A stretch of 49,982 bases of DNA, from assembly GCA_016866755.1 (NCBI GenBank), contig VGLK01000006.1, positions 1 through 49,982 on the forward strand, given 5' to 3'. A model generated the notes under the pieces. That model made no database searches. It saw nothing but the letters and a program-made list of their open reading frames with translations, and was not told where the DNA came from. The translations under genes were made by a program, and so were the position numbers. Positions 8,283-16,475 of the stretch are shown one piece after another; within the stretch, counting starts at the first letter, position 1; each line of letters opens with the position of its first letter. Origin of the DNA: Candidatus Saccharimonadota bacterium (lineage in GTDB: Bacteria > Patescibacteriota > Saccharimonadia > Saccharimonadales > Saccharimonadaceae).

Positions 8283-9254
8283 CTACCCTCTAGCGACCAG
8301 ATACACGGTATAACAACAGTACAGCACGACAAAAAGCACCCCTTCGGCGCGGGTTAAATGGTGCTTTTTACTGGTAAACATAAATAAAAATAATAAAAAT
8401 GTAGCGCCAATTGCCACCAGAATGTCGGTTTGTAACGCTCCAGAAATAGAAAGTGGCGTTAGCGTACTGGTAGCTGCGAGTACAAAAAATATATTAAAAA
8501 TATTTGATCCCACCACGTTACCAATTGCAATATCGGCTTGCTTTTTTAGTGCTGCTACTACTGAAGTAGCTAGTTCAGGTAGCGAGGTTCCTATCGCTAC
8601 TACAGTAAGCCCAATAAGTGCTTCAGAAAGCCCCATGTTGGCTGCAATTGCAATTGCCCCCTCTACAAGTAATTGCCCGCCAACCACTAACCCTATCAAA
8701 CCACCAAGTGTTAAAATAACTGCCATTAAGCCTGAATATTGCTTTATAGTATCCGTATCATCATCAGGTACTGCATCGCGATCGTTTTTCGCCATACCAA
8801 AAATGTAGTACATAAATATTACCATTAGCGCTAAAAGGACGATCCCATCTGTACGGGTAAGACTATTAATAGCACCGCCATCTAGCAATATGTCGTTAGC
8901 CATCACCCCTACAAGCACCACGCCCAGAAGTGCGAGTGGAATTTCTTTCCATACAGTAGAAGACTTAACAGAGAGCGGCACAATAATGGCGCAGATTCCA
9001 AGCACAAGTAATATATTTACTATATTACTCCCTATCACATTGCCAATAGCTAAGTCTCCTGACCCTTGCAGTGCGGAAATAAGATTTATAGTAAGTTCGG
9101 GGGCAGAAGTTCCAAACGAGACTACCGTTAAGCCGATAACTAACGGCGAAATATTAAATTTTACAGCAATTGACGAAGCGCCACGAACTAACCCTTCGGC
9201 ACCTAGGATAAGTATTAATAGTCCCGCTAGTAAAAAGAAGCTTGCAAGTAACAT
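8283..9254 (-). CDS. Calcium/sodium antiporter family protein (CaCA, YrbG-like)
   Basis: A 323-residue membrane protein with about ten helices in two inverted halves. Each half carries the alpha-repeat signature of the K+-independent Ca2+/Na+ exchanger family: GTSAPEL with IGNVIGSNI in the first and GTSLPEL with IGNVVGSNI in the second, including the ion-binding Glu of each PEL. It would exchange Ca2+ for Na+ or H+ across the cytoplasmic membrane. A minus-strand TATAAT (9263-9268) ends eight bases before the ATG, so it has its own promoter and nearly no leader. It interrupts the usual rpmH-rnpA pair. Confidence 0.88.
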   Translation of the reverse strand: MLLASFFLLAGLLILILGAEGLVRGASSIAVKFNISPLVIGLTVVSFGTSAPELTINLISALQGSGDLAIGNVIGSNIVNILLVLGICAIIVPLSVKSSTVWKEIPLALLGVVLVGVMANDILLDGGAINSLTRTDGIVLLALMVIFMYYIFGMAKNDRDAVPDDDTDTIKQYSGLMAVILTLGGLIGLVVGGQLLVEGAIAIAANMGLSEALIGLTVVAIGTSLPELATSVVAALKKQADIAIGNVVGSNIFNIFFVLAATSTLTPLSISGALQTDILVAIGATFLLFLFMFTSKKHHLTRAEGVLFVVLYCCYTVYLVARG

Positions 9255-9282
9255 ACCGAAAAATTATAGCGCAAAAACATAC

Positions 9283-9309
9283 AAAAAAACCAGCCCTTAT
9301 CGGCTGGTT
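9283..9309 (-). terminator. Intrinsic terminator of rpmH
   Basis: An eight-base-pair stem (AACCAGCC at 9288-9295 with GGCTGGTT at 9302-9309) and a six-base loop is followed, reading leftward, by a run of seven T. It lies just after the rpmH stop. A weaker T run on the other side could make it act in both directions. Confidence 0.85.
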
Positions 9310-9317
9310 TTATGCTC

Positions 9318-9455
9318 TTAGATAGAGACTTTTGCGCGTCCTTTAATGCGACGACGCTTTAGCACGGCACGACCAGCTTTTGTGGACGTACGCGCACGAA
9401 ACCCGTGAGTTTTAGCACGGTGTCGGGTGTGTGGTTGGTGTGTTCGCTTTGGCAT
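9318..9455 (-). CDS. rpmH: 50S ribosomal protein L34
   Basis: The 45-residue highly basic protein starts [20 protein letters not shown] and continues with [16 protein letters not shown], the standard L34 pattern. It sits in the large ribosomal subunit. I use the ATG at 9455; the frame stays open upstream to 9533, but the family begins at this methionine. It lies divergent to dnaA across the upstream origin region, as in most bacteria, and is followed by its own terminator, so it appears monocistronic. Confidence 0.95.
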   Translation of the reverse strand: MPKRTHQPHTRHRAKTHGFRARTSTKAGRAVLKRRRIKGRAKVSI

Positions 9456-9533
9456 ATCTGTACCATCATACTGTTTTTTACACCTTTTCGCAAGTAGCCG
9501 CGTGCAAAAATTGTAAAAATATGGCTTAATCAT

Positions 9534-9656
9534 CTTTAGTTATCCACCTTGTACAGCGCTTTTTCCACAGATATAACAGAGGTGAGATAATTCTGTGGAT
9601 AACTATTACCTCATAGACCTATTATTAAACAATTTAAAATTACTACAGATGGCTAC
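9534..9656. other. Upstream origin region with DnaA-box-like sites
   Basis: The gap between rpmH and dnaA holds TTATCCACC (9540-9548), TTTTCCACA (9571-9579) and TGTGGATAA (9594-9602, a perfect reverse-strand DnaA box), followed by an A/T-rich stretch up to about 9645. This fits one half of a bipartite oriC and autoregulation of dnaA. The assignment is by box matches and position only. Confidence 0.7.
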
Positions 9657-9685
9657 TTGTGGAAAACTCACCTGTCTCGTACAAT
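9657..9685 (+). promoter_or_regulatory. Likely dnaA promoter
   Basis: TTGTGG (9657-9662) and TACAAT (9680-9685) are separated by 17 bases. The -35 lies inside a CTTGTGGAA sequence resembling a DnaA box, which would permit autorepression (inference). A TATAGT near 9692 is an alternative -10. Confidence 0.5.
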
Positions 9686-9737
9686 ACAAAGTATAGTAAA
9701 TTTGGGTGGTGGTAGTGTAAATAGGGGTATTTTTTTG

Positions 9738-11114
9738 ATGCAACAAAATGTGTGGCAAAGTGTATTAGGAGAACTTGAATTAACGATTCCTAAACCATCG
9801 TTTGATACGTTTTTAAAGGATACTGAAATTCTTAGCCAAACACATGATGAAATTACGATTGGTGTTCGTAATGTATTTATTCGAAACACTGTAGAAAAAC
9901 GCTATCACGAACAAATTAAACAACTTCTAGTTAAAAACGGCCTTACCGCGCCAAAAATTACCTACGTACAAAAACCAAGCCAAGGTAAAAAGACTGTTAT
10001 CAATCGCGAGACAACCACGCCGCTCAACCGAACCCCTATTTCTTCTAGCGCTGTCGATGATCTTCTCTCCTCGCCCTCTTCGGCACCTACCGTTCATACC
10101 AACACGCTCAATCCACGTTATACTTTTTCTAATTTTATTGTGGGCTCTAGTAACGATCTTGCGTATTCCGCCTGTCAAGCGGTGGCGGCTAATCCGGGCG
10201 TAAAATATAACCCGCTATTTTTGTATGGTGGCGTAGGTCTTGGTAAAACTCACCTTATGCAAGCAGTCGGCAACGAAATCGCCAAAACTCAGCCCGATTC
10301 AAGAATTCTTTATATTAGCACCGAAACATTTGTACAAGACTTTCTTGATAGTATTCGCTTTAAGAAAAAAGGCTTCTCAACAAAGTACCGCAATGTCGAT
10401 GTATTAATTATTGATGATATGCAGTTTATTTCTGGTAAAGAAAAGACACAAGAAGAATTTTTTCATACCTTTAATGCGCTGCACCAAAACAATAAACAGA
10501 TTATTATCAGTTCTGATAAACCTCCAAAAAGTATCCCCACCCTTACCGAGCGTCTTCGTAGTCGGTTTGAGTGGGGCATGGCAATTGATATTCAGCTACC
10601 TGATTACGAAATGCGCTGTGCAATTGTAGAGGCTAAGGCGTCACTTTCTGGCGTCCAGCTTGATAACCCAACTATCGAATACCTTGCCACAAACATTAAA
10701 ACCAATGTTCGCGAACTTGAAGGCGCACTTAATCAGCTACTGGCCTACGCCGAAATGCGCGGTGTAGCGCCGGACGCATCAATTGCCGAGGGATTAATTG
10801 GCTCGGCTCGCCAGAGTCGCCCACAACACGTAACGCCCAAGCAAGTTATCGATAAAACCGCCCGCTACTTTTCACTCGACTCTACCGAAATTTGTAGCGC
10901 CAAACGCGATAAACACATTGTATTTCCTCGGCAGATTGCCATGTATCTCCTGCGTAGTGAACTGCACTTAAGTTTTCCAAAAATTGCCCAAGAATTAGGA
11001 AGGAAAGATCACACGACCGCCATTCATTCAGTCGAAAAAATCGAAAAAGCCTCTAAACTAGACACTATTTTGCGCGAACAATTATCTGAAATTAGAGAGA
11101 GACTGTATACCTAA
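9738..11114 (+). CDS. dnaA: Chromosomal replication initiator protein DnaA
   Basis: The 458-residue protein has the full DnaA layout: N-terminal domain I (VWQSVLGELE, then PSFDTFL), a Ser/Pro-rich linker at ~100-135, the AAA+ domain with Walker A GGVGLGKTH and Walker B VLIIDDMQF, and the C-terminal helix-turn-helix with the signature GRKDHTTAIHS. It binds DnaA boxes at oriC and opens the duplex. I chose the ATG at 9738 because MQQNVWQSVL matches family starts; the frame extends upstream to 9657 across the predicted promoter. GGGG lies ~10 bases before the start. dnaN and recF follow on the same strand. Confidence 0.96.
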   Translation: MQQNVWQSVLGELELTIPKPSFDTFLKDTEILSQTHDEITIGVRNVFIRNTVEKRYHEQIKQLLVKNGLTAPKITYVQKPSQGKKTVINRETTTPLNRTPISSSAVDDLLSSPSSAPTVHTNTLNPRYTFSNFIVGSSNDLAYSACQAVAANPGVKYNPLFLYGGVGLGKTHLMQAVGNEIAKTQPDSRILYISTETFVQDFLDSIRFKKKGFSTKYRNVDVLIIDDMQFISGKEKTQEEFFHTFNALHQNNKQIIISSDKPPKSIPTLTERLRSRFEWGMAIDIQLPDYEMRCAIVEAKASLSGVQLDNPTIEYLATNIKTNVRELEGALNQLLAYAEMRGVAPDASIAEGLIGSARQSRPQHVTPKQVIDKTARYFSLDSTEICSAKRDKHIVFPRQIAMYLLRSELHLSFPKIAQELGRKDHTTAIHSVEKIEKASKLDTILREQLSEIRERLYT

Positions 11115-11406
11115 TGTATGCTGCACCTAGGGAAAACATGTGGACAACATGGGGAGCGGAGCGCGTAAAACCCGTGGACGTCTATCCACAGAACTACACA
11201 GCCGTACAATTGTCCCCGCATTTTTGGTGGAAAAGAGGTATCTATCCACCTATTTATCCCCTGCTATTCTCCACATCTATCCACAGACAAAATAACCCTT
11301 CTCACCCCCGTTTGAACACTATTTTTACCCACAATCCACAGCGCCTACTACTACCCACTACTTTTTATAAATTCTTTAATACTAATAATAAGGGTACAAT
11401 ATAATT
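11115..11406. other. oriC: oriC core between dnaA and dnaN, rich in DnaA-box-like sites
   Basis: This 292-base gap has many TATCCACA-like sites: CTATCCACA ending at 11190, CTATCCACC ending at 11250, CTATCCACA at 11277-11285, plus degenerate copies such as TGTGGACAA near 11150, TTATCCCC, TCTCCACAT and AATCCACAG near 11333. Most lie in one orientation. An A/T-rich stretch at about 11360-11390 could be the unwinding element. A reading frame covers nearly all of it, but its translation looks like translated DnaA boxes and has no domain, so I treat it as non-coding. Confidence 0.8.
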
Positions 11407-12507
11407 ATGGAACTATCAGTTACTCAAGAAAATCTCTCACGTGCACTCTCGACTGTTGGCCGAGTAGCAAGCGGTAAAACACAGTTGCCAATACTTAGTA
11501 ATATTTTACTGCAAACCGACGGCTCACAACTATTGGTTGCTGCGACAAATCTTGAAATCGCCTCTACGCTTCATGTTGGGGCAAAAATTATATCGCCAGG
11601 CTCAATTACTGTGCCAGCGCGCCTTGTAAGTGAATTTGTTAGTAGCCTGCCGAAGGCTACAGTAACTCTTAAGGTAGAAAATGACCACCTGCTTGTCTCG
11701 TCTGGTAAATTTACCTCAAGAATAAATGGCGTTTCAGCTGAGGAATTTCCAGAACTCCCTACTATTAACGAAGATGAGGCGATTCGCTACACTTTAAATC
11801 CGGGTGATTTTAAGCAGGCACTAAACCAAACAATTATTACTGCTAGTAACGACGCCACCCGGCCAATTCTGACTGGTATTTACTGGCATTCATATGAGGG
11901 TGCGTTGTACTTAGCGGGAACCGATGGCTACCGTTTAAGTGAGCGACGACTTGTAGAGACCGACTCGGAAGTTGCGGCAATTGTACCGGCTTCTACTCTG
12001 CAGGAGGTGCTGCGCAGTATGCACGATGACATTAGTGAGGTTGAAGTGCTATTCGACGAATCACAGGTTCGCTTTAGAGCTGAAGGAATTGAAATTACCA
12101 GTCGGCTTATAGATGGAAATTTCCCAGATTACCGTCAGCTAATTCCGGCAACTTCTGAAGTCTCGGCTAAGATTGACCGCTCGGAGTTTATGCGGATTGT
12201 AAAGGTGTCGGGGTTATTTGCGCGTGAATCTGGCGGAAGCGTGACAGTGACGGTTGATGAAGACGCAGGTAGTTTGGCGCTGCACTCGATAGCTTCGGAA
12301 TTAGGTGAAAACACCTCAGAAGCTTCGGCCGATATTCGCTCTAGCGGACAAGTAACACTTAATTCACGATATTTAGCCGAAGCGCTAAATGTAATTGAAG
12401 GTAGCATGGTGGAGTTTCGATTTAGCGGTAAAATTTCGCCATGCGTAATGAGTGAACTTGGCGAGAATCCAAACTACATTCATATTATTATGCCGCTTAA
12501 AAGCTAG
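11407..12507 (+). CDS. dnaN: DNA polymerase III beta sliding clamp
   Basis: The 366-residue protein matches the beta clamp: MELSVTQENLSRALSTVGRV at the start, LPILSNILLQ near 26, the second-domain DATRPILTGIYW, and a C-terminal end NPNYIHIIMPLKS close to the usual MPMR-type end. Three similar domains make each half of a ring that holds polymerase III on DNA. It follows dnaA across oriC, and recF starts three bases after its stop. A TACAAT just upstream (11395-11400) and AAGGG at 11390 suggest some local expression. Confidence 0.95.
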   Translation: MELSVTQENLSRALSTVGRVASGKTQLPILSNILLQTDGSQLLVAATNLEIASTLHVGAKIISPGSITVPARLVSEFVSSLPKATVTLKVENDHLLVSSGKFTSRINGVSAEEFPELPTINEDEAIRYTLNPGDFKQALNQTIITASNDATRPILTGIYWHSYEGALYLAGTDGYRLSERRLVETDSEVAAIVPASTLQEVLRSMHDDISEVEVLFDESQVRFRAEGIEITSRLIDGNFPDYRQLIPATSEVSAKIDRSEFMRIVKVSGLFARESGGSVTVTVDEDAGSLALHSIASELGENTSEASADIRSSGQVTLNSRYLAEALNVIEGSMVEFRFSGKISPCVMSELGENPNYIHIIMPLKS

Positions 12508-12510
12508 ATT

Positions 12511-13554
12511 ATGCAGCTTACTTCTGTATCGGTTCAGCATGTTCGTTCGCATAAAGCGTATCGCTTAAGGCTTGATTCGTGGGTGACTATACTAGTTGGG
12601 AAAAATGGTACCGGTAAGACCTCTTTACTTGAGGCGGTGTATATTGCCTTGCGCGGGTCGTCGTTTAGAGGTAGCGACCGAGAAGTAGTTTCGGTGGGCG
12701 CGGAGTGGTTTCGGATTGATATTGAGGCTCGTAGCGGAGATTCTAAGCAAAATCGTACCGTAAAATATGAACCAGCAAAAACCAGTGGTAAAAAACAGTT
12801 TGTAATTAATGACCGTAGCTATTATCGGCTCCCGCAGGCGCATAAATATCCGGTTGTATTATTTGAACCAGATGATTTGCGACTATTAAACGGTTCGCCT
12901 ACCCGGCGGCGCGACTGGATAGATCATAGTATTATCCAGTATAATTCGCAGTATCACACGCTACGCCTGCGTTACGAGCGCGCACTAAAGCAGCGTAATA
13001 ATGCCCTGAAGCAACAGATGGGTGGTGATGCTCTATTTGTATGGAACGTACTTTTGGCGCAGTATGGTGCGCAAATTATCGCCGCCCGTCAGCAAGCGGT
13101 AACTGCTTTTAATGATCAACTTGGTGTGCAATATAGAAAAATATCCGACATTGCGGACAACGTTGAGATGATGTACTCTTTTACGGACACCGAGTCTATT
13201 GAACAGCTGCTACTTAGCGACTTAGCGGCTAGCGAGGCGCGTGATTTAGCGCTAGGTTTTACAAGTACTGGGCCACACCGCCACGATATTAGCTTTTATT
13301 TTAATAATCAGCCAGCACTTACGGTGGCTTCACGTGGCGAGGTGCGCAGTATTGTACTCGCCCTAAAACTATTAGAAATTGAAGTAATTACGCGTGAGAG
13401 CGGTGTTGCGCCGGTGGTATTGCTCGACGATGTGTTTAGTGAACTTGATGAAGATCGGCAGCGACGATTGTTAGAGCAGACAGCGGGCAGTATGCTTATT
13501 ACCTCAAACTCCCTGCCCTCTGGCTTTGCTGGCAACGCTGTAAAATTAGCGTAG
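12511..13554 (+). CDS. recF: DNA replication and repair protein RecF
   Basis: This 347-residue SMC-like ATPase has Walker A VGKNGTGKTSLLEAVY near residue 29, the GSPTRRRDWID segment near 128 and the C-terminal signature and Walker B regions (RGEVRSIVLALKL, then VVLLDDVFSELD). RecF loads RecA at gaps behind forks together with RecO and RecR. It follows dnaN by three bases in the conserved dnaA-dnaN-recF order. gyrB does not follow; instead a minus-strand gene converges with a two-base gap. Confidence 0.94.
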   Translation: MQLTSVSVQHVRSHKAYRLRLDSWVTILVGKNGTGKTSLLEAVYIALRGSSFRGSDREVVSVGAEWFRIDIEARSGDSKQNRTVKYEPAKTSGKKQFVINDRSYYRLPQAHKYPVVLFEPDDLRLLNGSPTRRRDWIDHSIIQYNSQYHTLRLRYERALKQRNNALKQQMGGDALFVWNVLLAQYGAQIIAARQQAVTAFNDQLGVQYRKISDIADNVEMMYSFTDTESIEQLLLSDLAASEARDLALGFTSTGPHRHDISFYFNNQPALTVASRGEVRSIVLALKLLEIEVITRESGVAPVVLLDDVFSELDEDRQRRLLEQTAGSMLITSNSLPSGFAGNAVKLA

Positions 13555-13556
13555 TT

Positions 13557-14417
13557 TTACAAACTAATATCTGGATTTGAACTGTACGCACGACGTTCTG
13601 GATCGAGGTAAATCAGCTCTAGTTTGTCGAGCGGATAACCGGCGTCTTTAAGGCTAGCGGTTACCCTATTGTGGAAATCTTGTGCGTTAATGTTTTGGTC
13701 TCGAACTTCGATTGCTAGGATTGGCGTAGTTAAACTAGCTTTTGGTCGGTGCGAGACACGAAACGCATTGTTCGCAAGTACAGTGCGATCGTCTGGGTTT
13801 GTATCGATATAGGTCTCATACTCATCAAGTTTAAAACCTACATACTCAAGACCCAGTTTAGCATTCTCTCGTAACGACTCATCTGGCAAATCGACGCAAA
13901 TAGCACGCGCCGTTTCGGTATCGGGCTCAAGCAGTGAGCGACAGGTATAGGCGTTAAATTCTCTGGTATATAGTGGCAACTGAGAAAACAGCGGATTCTC
14001 CTCTGTAATCGCTCGATGAACGCGGCTCATTTCGGCCGATGCGGCACCTTCAAGTAGGACATTTTCTTCACCCAACACAAGGTTACGGGCGGCATCGGTG
14101 AGCGGAGTTAACTGTGCAGTGAGTGAAGTCTCCTCACCTTTTTTAATTGTTACTTCGGTGGTATAGGGGGCAAATTCATCTCGCGTTAGTGATAGTGTAT
14201 GAGAGCCAGCAGCCAGGCGAATAGATTGGTTTTGTTCAAACTCACCAATAACAGTACTGCCAATAGTAAGCGTCGCATCGGTTGGACTGCTAATGATACG
14301 CAGACTGCCCTTTTGGCTCTCACTGTAGGCATATACACCGCTTGCGACGGTAATAATCGCCAGTAAAGCGATAAGGGCAATAACAATTCTATTACGAGTA
14401 AATAACTGAGAATTCAC
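13557..14417 (-). CDS. Membrane-anchored protein with PEGA-like domain
   Basis: A 286-residue protein with one N-terminal membrane helix (residues ~9-28) and an outward region whose first part, GSLRIISSPTDATLTIGSTVIGE through LAAGSHTLSL, has the PEGA-domain pattern: a short beta-sandwich with a conserved Gly and an ITS/SPxxA start. The rest is unrecognised. The protein at 15659-16471 has the same plan, so they are likely paralogues flanking the wall hydrolase gene. I use a GTG start at 14417 with AGGAG six bases upstream; an earlier in-frame start would overlap the hydrolase stop. Its place at the end of the T4SS unit suggests an envelope anchoring role (inference). Confidence 0.65.
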   Translation of the reverse strand: MNSQLFTRNRIVIALIALLAIITVASGVYAYSESQKGSLRIISSPTDATLTIGSTVIGEFEQNQSIRLAAGSHTLSLTRDEFAPYTTEVTIKKGEETSLTAQLTPLTDAARNLVLGEENVLLEGAASAEMSRVHRAITEENPLFSQLPLYTREFNAYTCRSLLEPDTETARAICVDLPDESLRENAKLGLEYVGFKLDEYETYIDTNPDDRTVLANNAFRVSHRPKASLTTPILAIEVRDQNINAQDFHNRVTASLKDAGYPLDKLELIYLDPERRAYSSNPDISL

Positions 14418-14430
14418 GTGAGTCTCCTTA

Positions 14431-15678
14431 TTAATTAGTTGCTGGCGCACCTTTGTAACGGGCTAAGACTGATTGACCTTGGCTCATAGTAACAAATTCT
14501 TGCATCATGTTGTGCTGCGACGGTACACGCCCTTGGCCATCACGTACATGGAGCGAGGCGTCAACGGTATCTTTGCCACTTACACCTGTAAACATTGCGG
14601 TATGAGCCGGCCAAATTATAATATCACCCGGCTGGAAGTCGCTTAAGGTTGGATTTTCGATTATTTGATAAAGATCTGGCTTGCTGCGAACGTACTTTTC
14701 TTGCACCGGGGTACTAACAAGTGGGTAATCTGGGTCGGCACCACTTGAGCGCATTACATTCGAGATAAAGCGGCCGCAATCGCTAAATGGCGCAATGGCG
14801 TCGGTATCTTTTGTAATGTTGGAGTGCATAGCCATGGCAGTTACGTATTCTTGTTTGGCATCGGCTTTTTGCCACTTACCCTCATCAACTACATCTGGCC
14901 ACGCAAAATTGAGGGCAGTTTGTAAAATATCACCGGTTACCGCGCCGCCAGTGGCGCAACCACCCGAACTGGATTGGTTGCTGGTTGTACCTGCCGAGTT
15001 ATTTTGCCCCTTAAACTGGTCAAGGTACTGTTTGGCGTGTTTAATTCGCTCATCGTTGTGGGCGAGCGCCGGATTTGGTCGTTCGTATATTTGCGATACT
15101 GCAAGTGTAGCCTCTTCAACAGTGCCCGATTTAAACCTTGGGTCATTCATTACTGCCGATTCGGCACCTTCAAGTTCAAACTTTATATACTCAAGTTGAA
15201 ACTGTAGGTCGGTTGGGTCTTTACCTCGACGCGCCGCCTCGGCCTCTAGTGCCGTACGTCGATCAAAGCTCCATTGTGCTAGCCCAAGACCAATGCCTGT
15301 TCCACCCTCAATCCTTGCAGGGTCAAGACCGCCCGACTCCCAGTGAAAGTTACCAAGCAGCGCCGACGCTTGCACATCGCTCATTGGCTTATTGCCGTTA
15401 GTAGAGAATGAGTTTTGGGTAAAAAAGTCAAAAATAATTTTTGCCGTCTCACCCGTGCTAAAATTTAAATCTCCGCCACCGGTACTGCATACGGCGCTCG
15501 ATTTTTGAAATGTGCGGTCGTAAAACGGAATATCGTTTCCCGACATAAAATCGCGATCCATTGGCGTACCGACATTAGCGTCTACTGCCGCTACAGACAG
15601 CGGCAAACTGCAAACGCCAATCACCGCCATAAGCGCGGCGAGGGTAAAAATGTAGCTATTACGGATGAAGTGGTGCAT
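14431..15678 (-). CDS. Two-domain peptidoglycan hydrolase of the T4SS locus (phage tail lysozyme-like plus NlpC/P60- or CHAP-like)
   Basis: The 415-residue protein begins with a signal peptide (hydrophobic 10-31, ending VAA). Residues ~75-222 resemble the phage tail lysozyme/transglycosylase domain, with LLGNFHWESGGLDP and a candidate catalytic Glu at 114, then GLGLAQWSFDRR. A Ser/Gly/Asn linker (222-245) leads to a cysteine-peptidase-like domain with Cys301 in DCGRFI, GDIIIW near 351 and His359 in AHTAMFTG. The combination suits opening the wall for a secretion machine, as VirB1/Tgt proteins do. It overlaps the upstream PEGA gene by 20 bases, implying coupling. Confidence 0.75.
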   Translation of the reverse strand: MHHFIRNSYIFTLAALMAVIGVCSLPLSVAAVDANVGTPMDRDFMSGNDIPFYDRTFQKSSAVCSTGGGDLNFSTGETAKIIFDFFTQNSFSTNGNKPMSDVQASALLGNFHWESGGLDPARIEGGTGIGLGLAQWSFDRRTALEAEAARRGKDPTDLQFQLEYIKFELEGAESAVMNDPRFKSGTVEEATLAVSQIYERPNPALAHNDERIKHAKQYLDQFKGQNNSAGTTSNQSSSGGCATGGAVTGDILQTALNFAWPDVVDEGKWQKADAKQEYVTAMAMHSNITKDTDAIAPFSDCGRFISNVMRSSGADPDYPLVSTPVQEKYVRSKPDLYQIIENPTLSDFQPGDIIIWPAHTAMFTGVSGKDTVDASLHVRDGQGRVPSQHNMMQEFVTMSQGQSVLARYKGAPATN

Positions 15679-16471
15679 GGTCTTGGCCTCTCTCTAGGTA
15701 CTCACTAGGAAATTTATCGTGGACGCTAAGCGGCGGGTTGAGGTAGCGAATGTAATAATTTTCGGCAACATAGCCCTGAGTTTTTAGTGACGATTCAATC
15801 GCCTGATCGCTATAGGTATCGGAATTATGCAGTGTTAGAAGAAGCACTGGCTTGTCGAGATCAAAAGTGTGTGCAACTTCAGCTCGCAGTATGGTGTCGG
15901 TGTATAAAAGTTGTGCTGTCGGTGAAGTGCCAATTTGAAATTCTAGGTAGCGGGCGCGTGGATTTGATTGAATAAATTCGGCGTACTTAGTAGGAATATC
16001 GCTCGTAATGCAGATAGCCTGAATTTGGTTGGCACTAGGAAACCTAACTGAAGGACAGCGACTCATGCCGGGTGTTAACTGCGAAAAACTCTCGCCCGGC
16101 AGTGCCGCTATTTTTGTAAGCAGTGCTTGATTTTTCTGATCGTAAAGTGCGGTGGTAGCACTCTGAGTTTGTGGTGTAAGAACTACCGGAGCAATCGCTG
16201 GCGCATTGCTGGTTGCCGATAGCTGAACGGTCTCTGATTCAAATCCCTCACGCTCCACACGTACACTGTAGGTGCCAGTAGCGAGCCTAAATGATGTGTC
16301 GTTTGCAATTTGCTTCTCGCTCTCTACTAGAGTTAAGGTGGCGTTGTACGGTACGGAGATAACTTTAAATTCAGCTCGCGATGCGGTAAAACTTGCGAGC
16401 GCCCACCACCCAAGCAGTAGCACTACAAATGCACCGGCGATAAGAATTAAGGTACGACGAGAGAGCTGCAT
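15659..16471 (-). CDS. Membrane-anchored protein with PEGA-like domain (paralogue of 13557-14417)
   Basis: A 270-residue protein with an N-terminal membrane helix (about 8-28), then a PEGA-like segment: EFKVISVPYNATLTL followed by FRLATGTYSVRVEREGF. The remainder shares layout with the 13557-14417 protein, including a region with paired cysteines and an ARYLEFQI/LLLTLHN part near the end. The ATG at 16471 lies 4 bases after the M23 gene stop. Function is unknown; PEGA domains are commonly found on surface proteins. Being sandwiched between two wall hydrolase genes points to a structural envelope role near the T4SS (inference). Confidence 0.65.
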   Translation of the reverse strand: MQLSRRTLILIAGAFVVLLLGWWALASFTASRAEFKVISVPYNATLTLVESEKQIANDTSFRLATGTYSVRVEREGFESETVQLSATSNAPAIAPVVLTPQTQSATTALYDQKNQALLTKIAALPGESFSQLTPGMSRCPSVRFPSANQIQAICITSDIPTKYAEFIQSNPRARYLEFQIGTSPTAQLLYTDTILRAEVAHTFDLDKPVLLLTLHNSDTYSDQAIESSLKTQGYVAENYYIRYLNPPLSVHDKFPSEYLERGQDHAPLHP

Positions 16472-16475
16472 ATTT

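Noticed and set aside
11114-11404. Plus-strand frame of about 96 codons following dnaA.
   Set aside because: It spans a dense set of DnaA-box-like repeats in the dnaA-dnaN gap and its translation has no family-like feature; oriC explains it.
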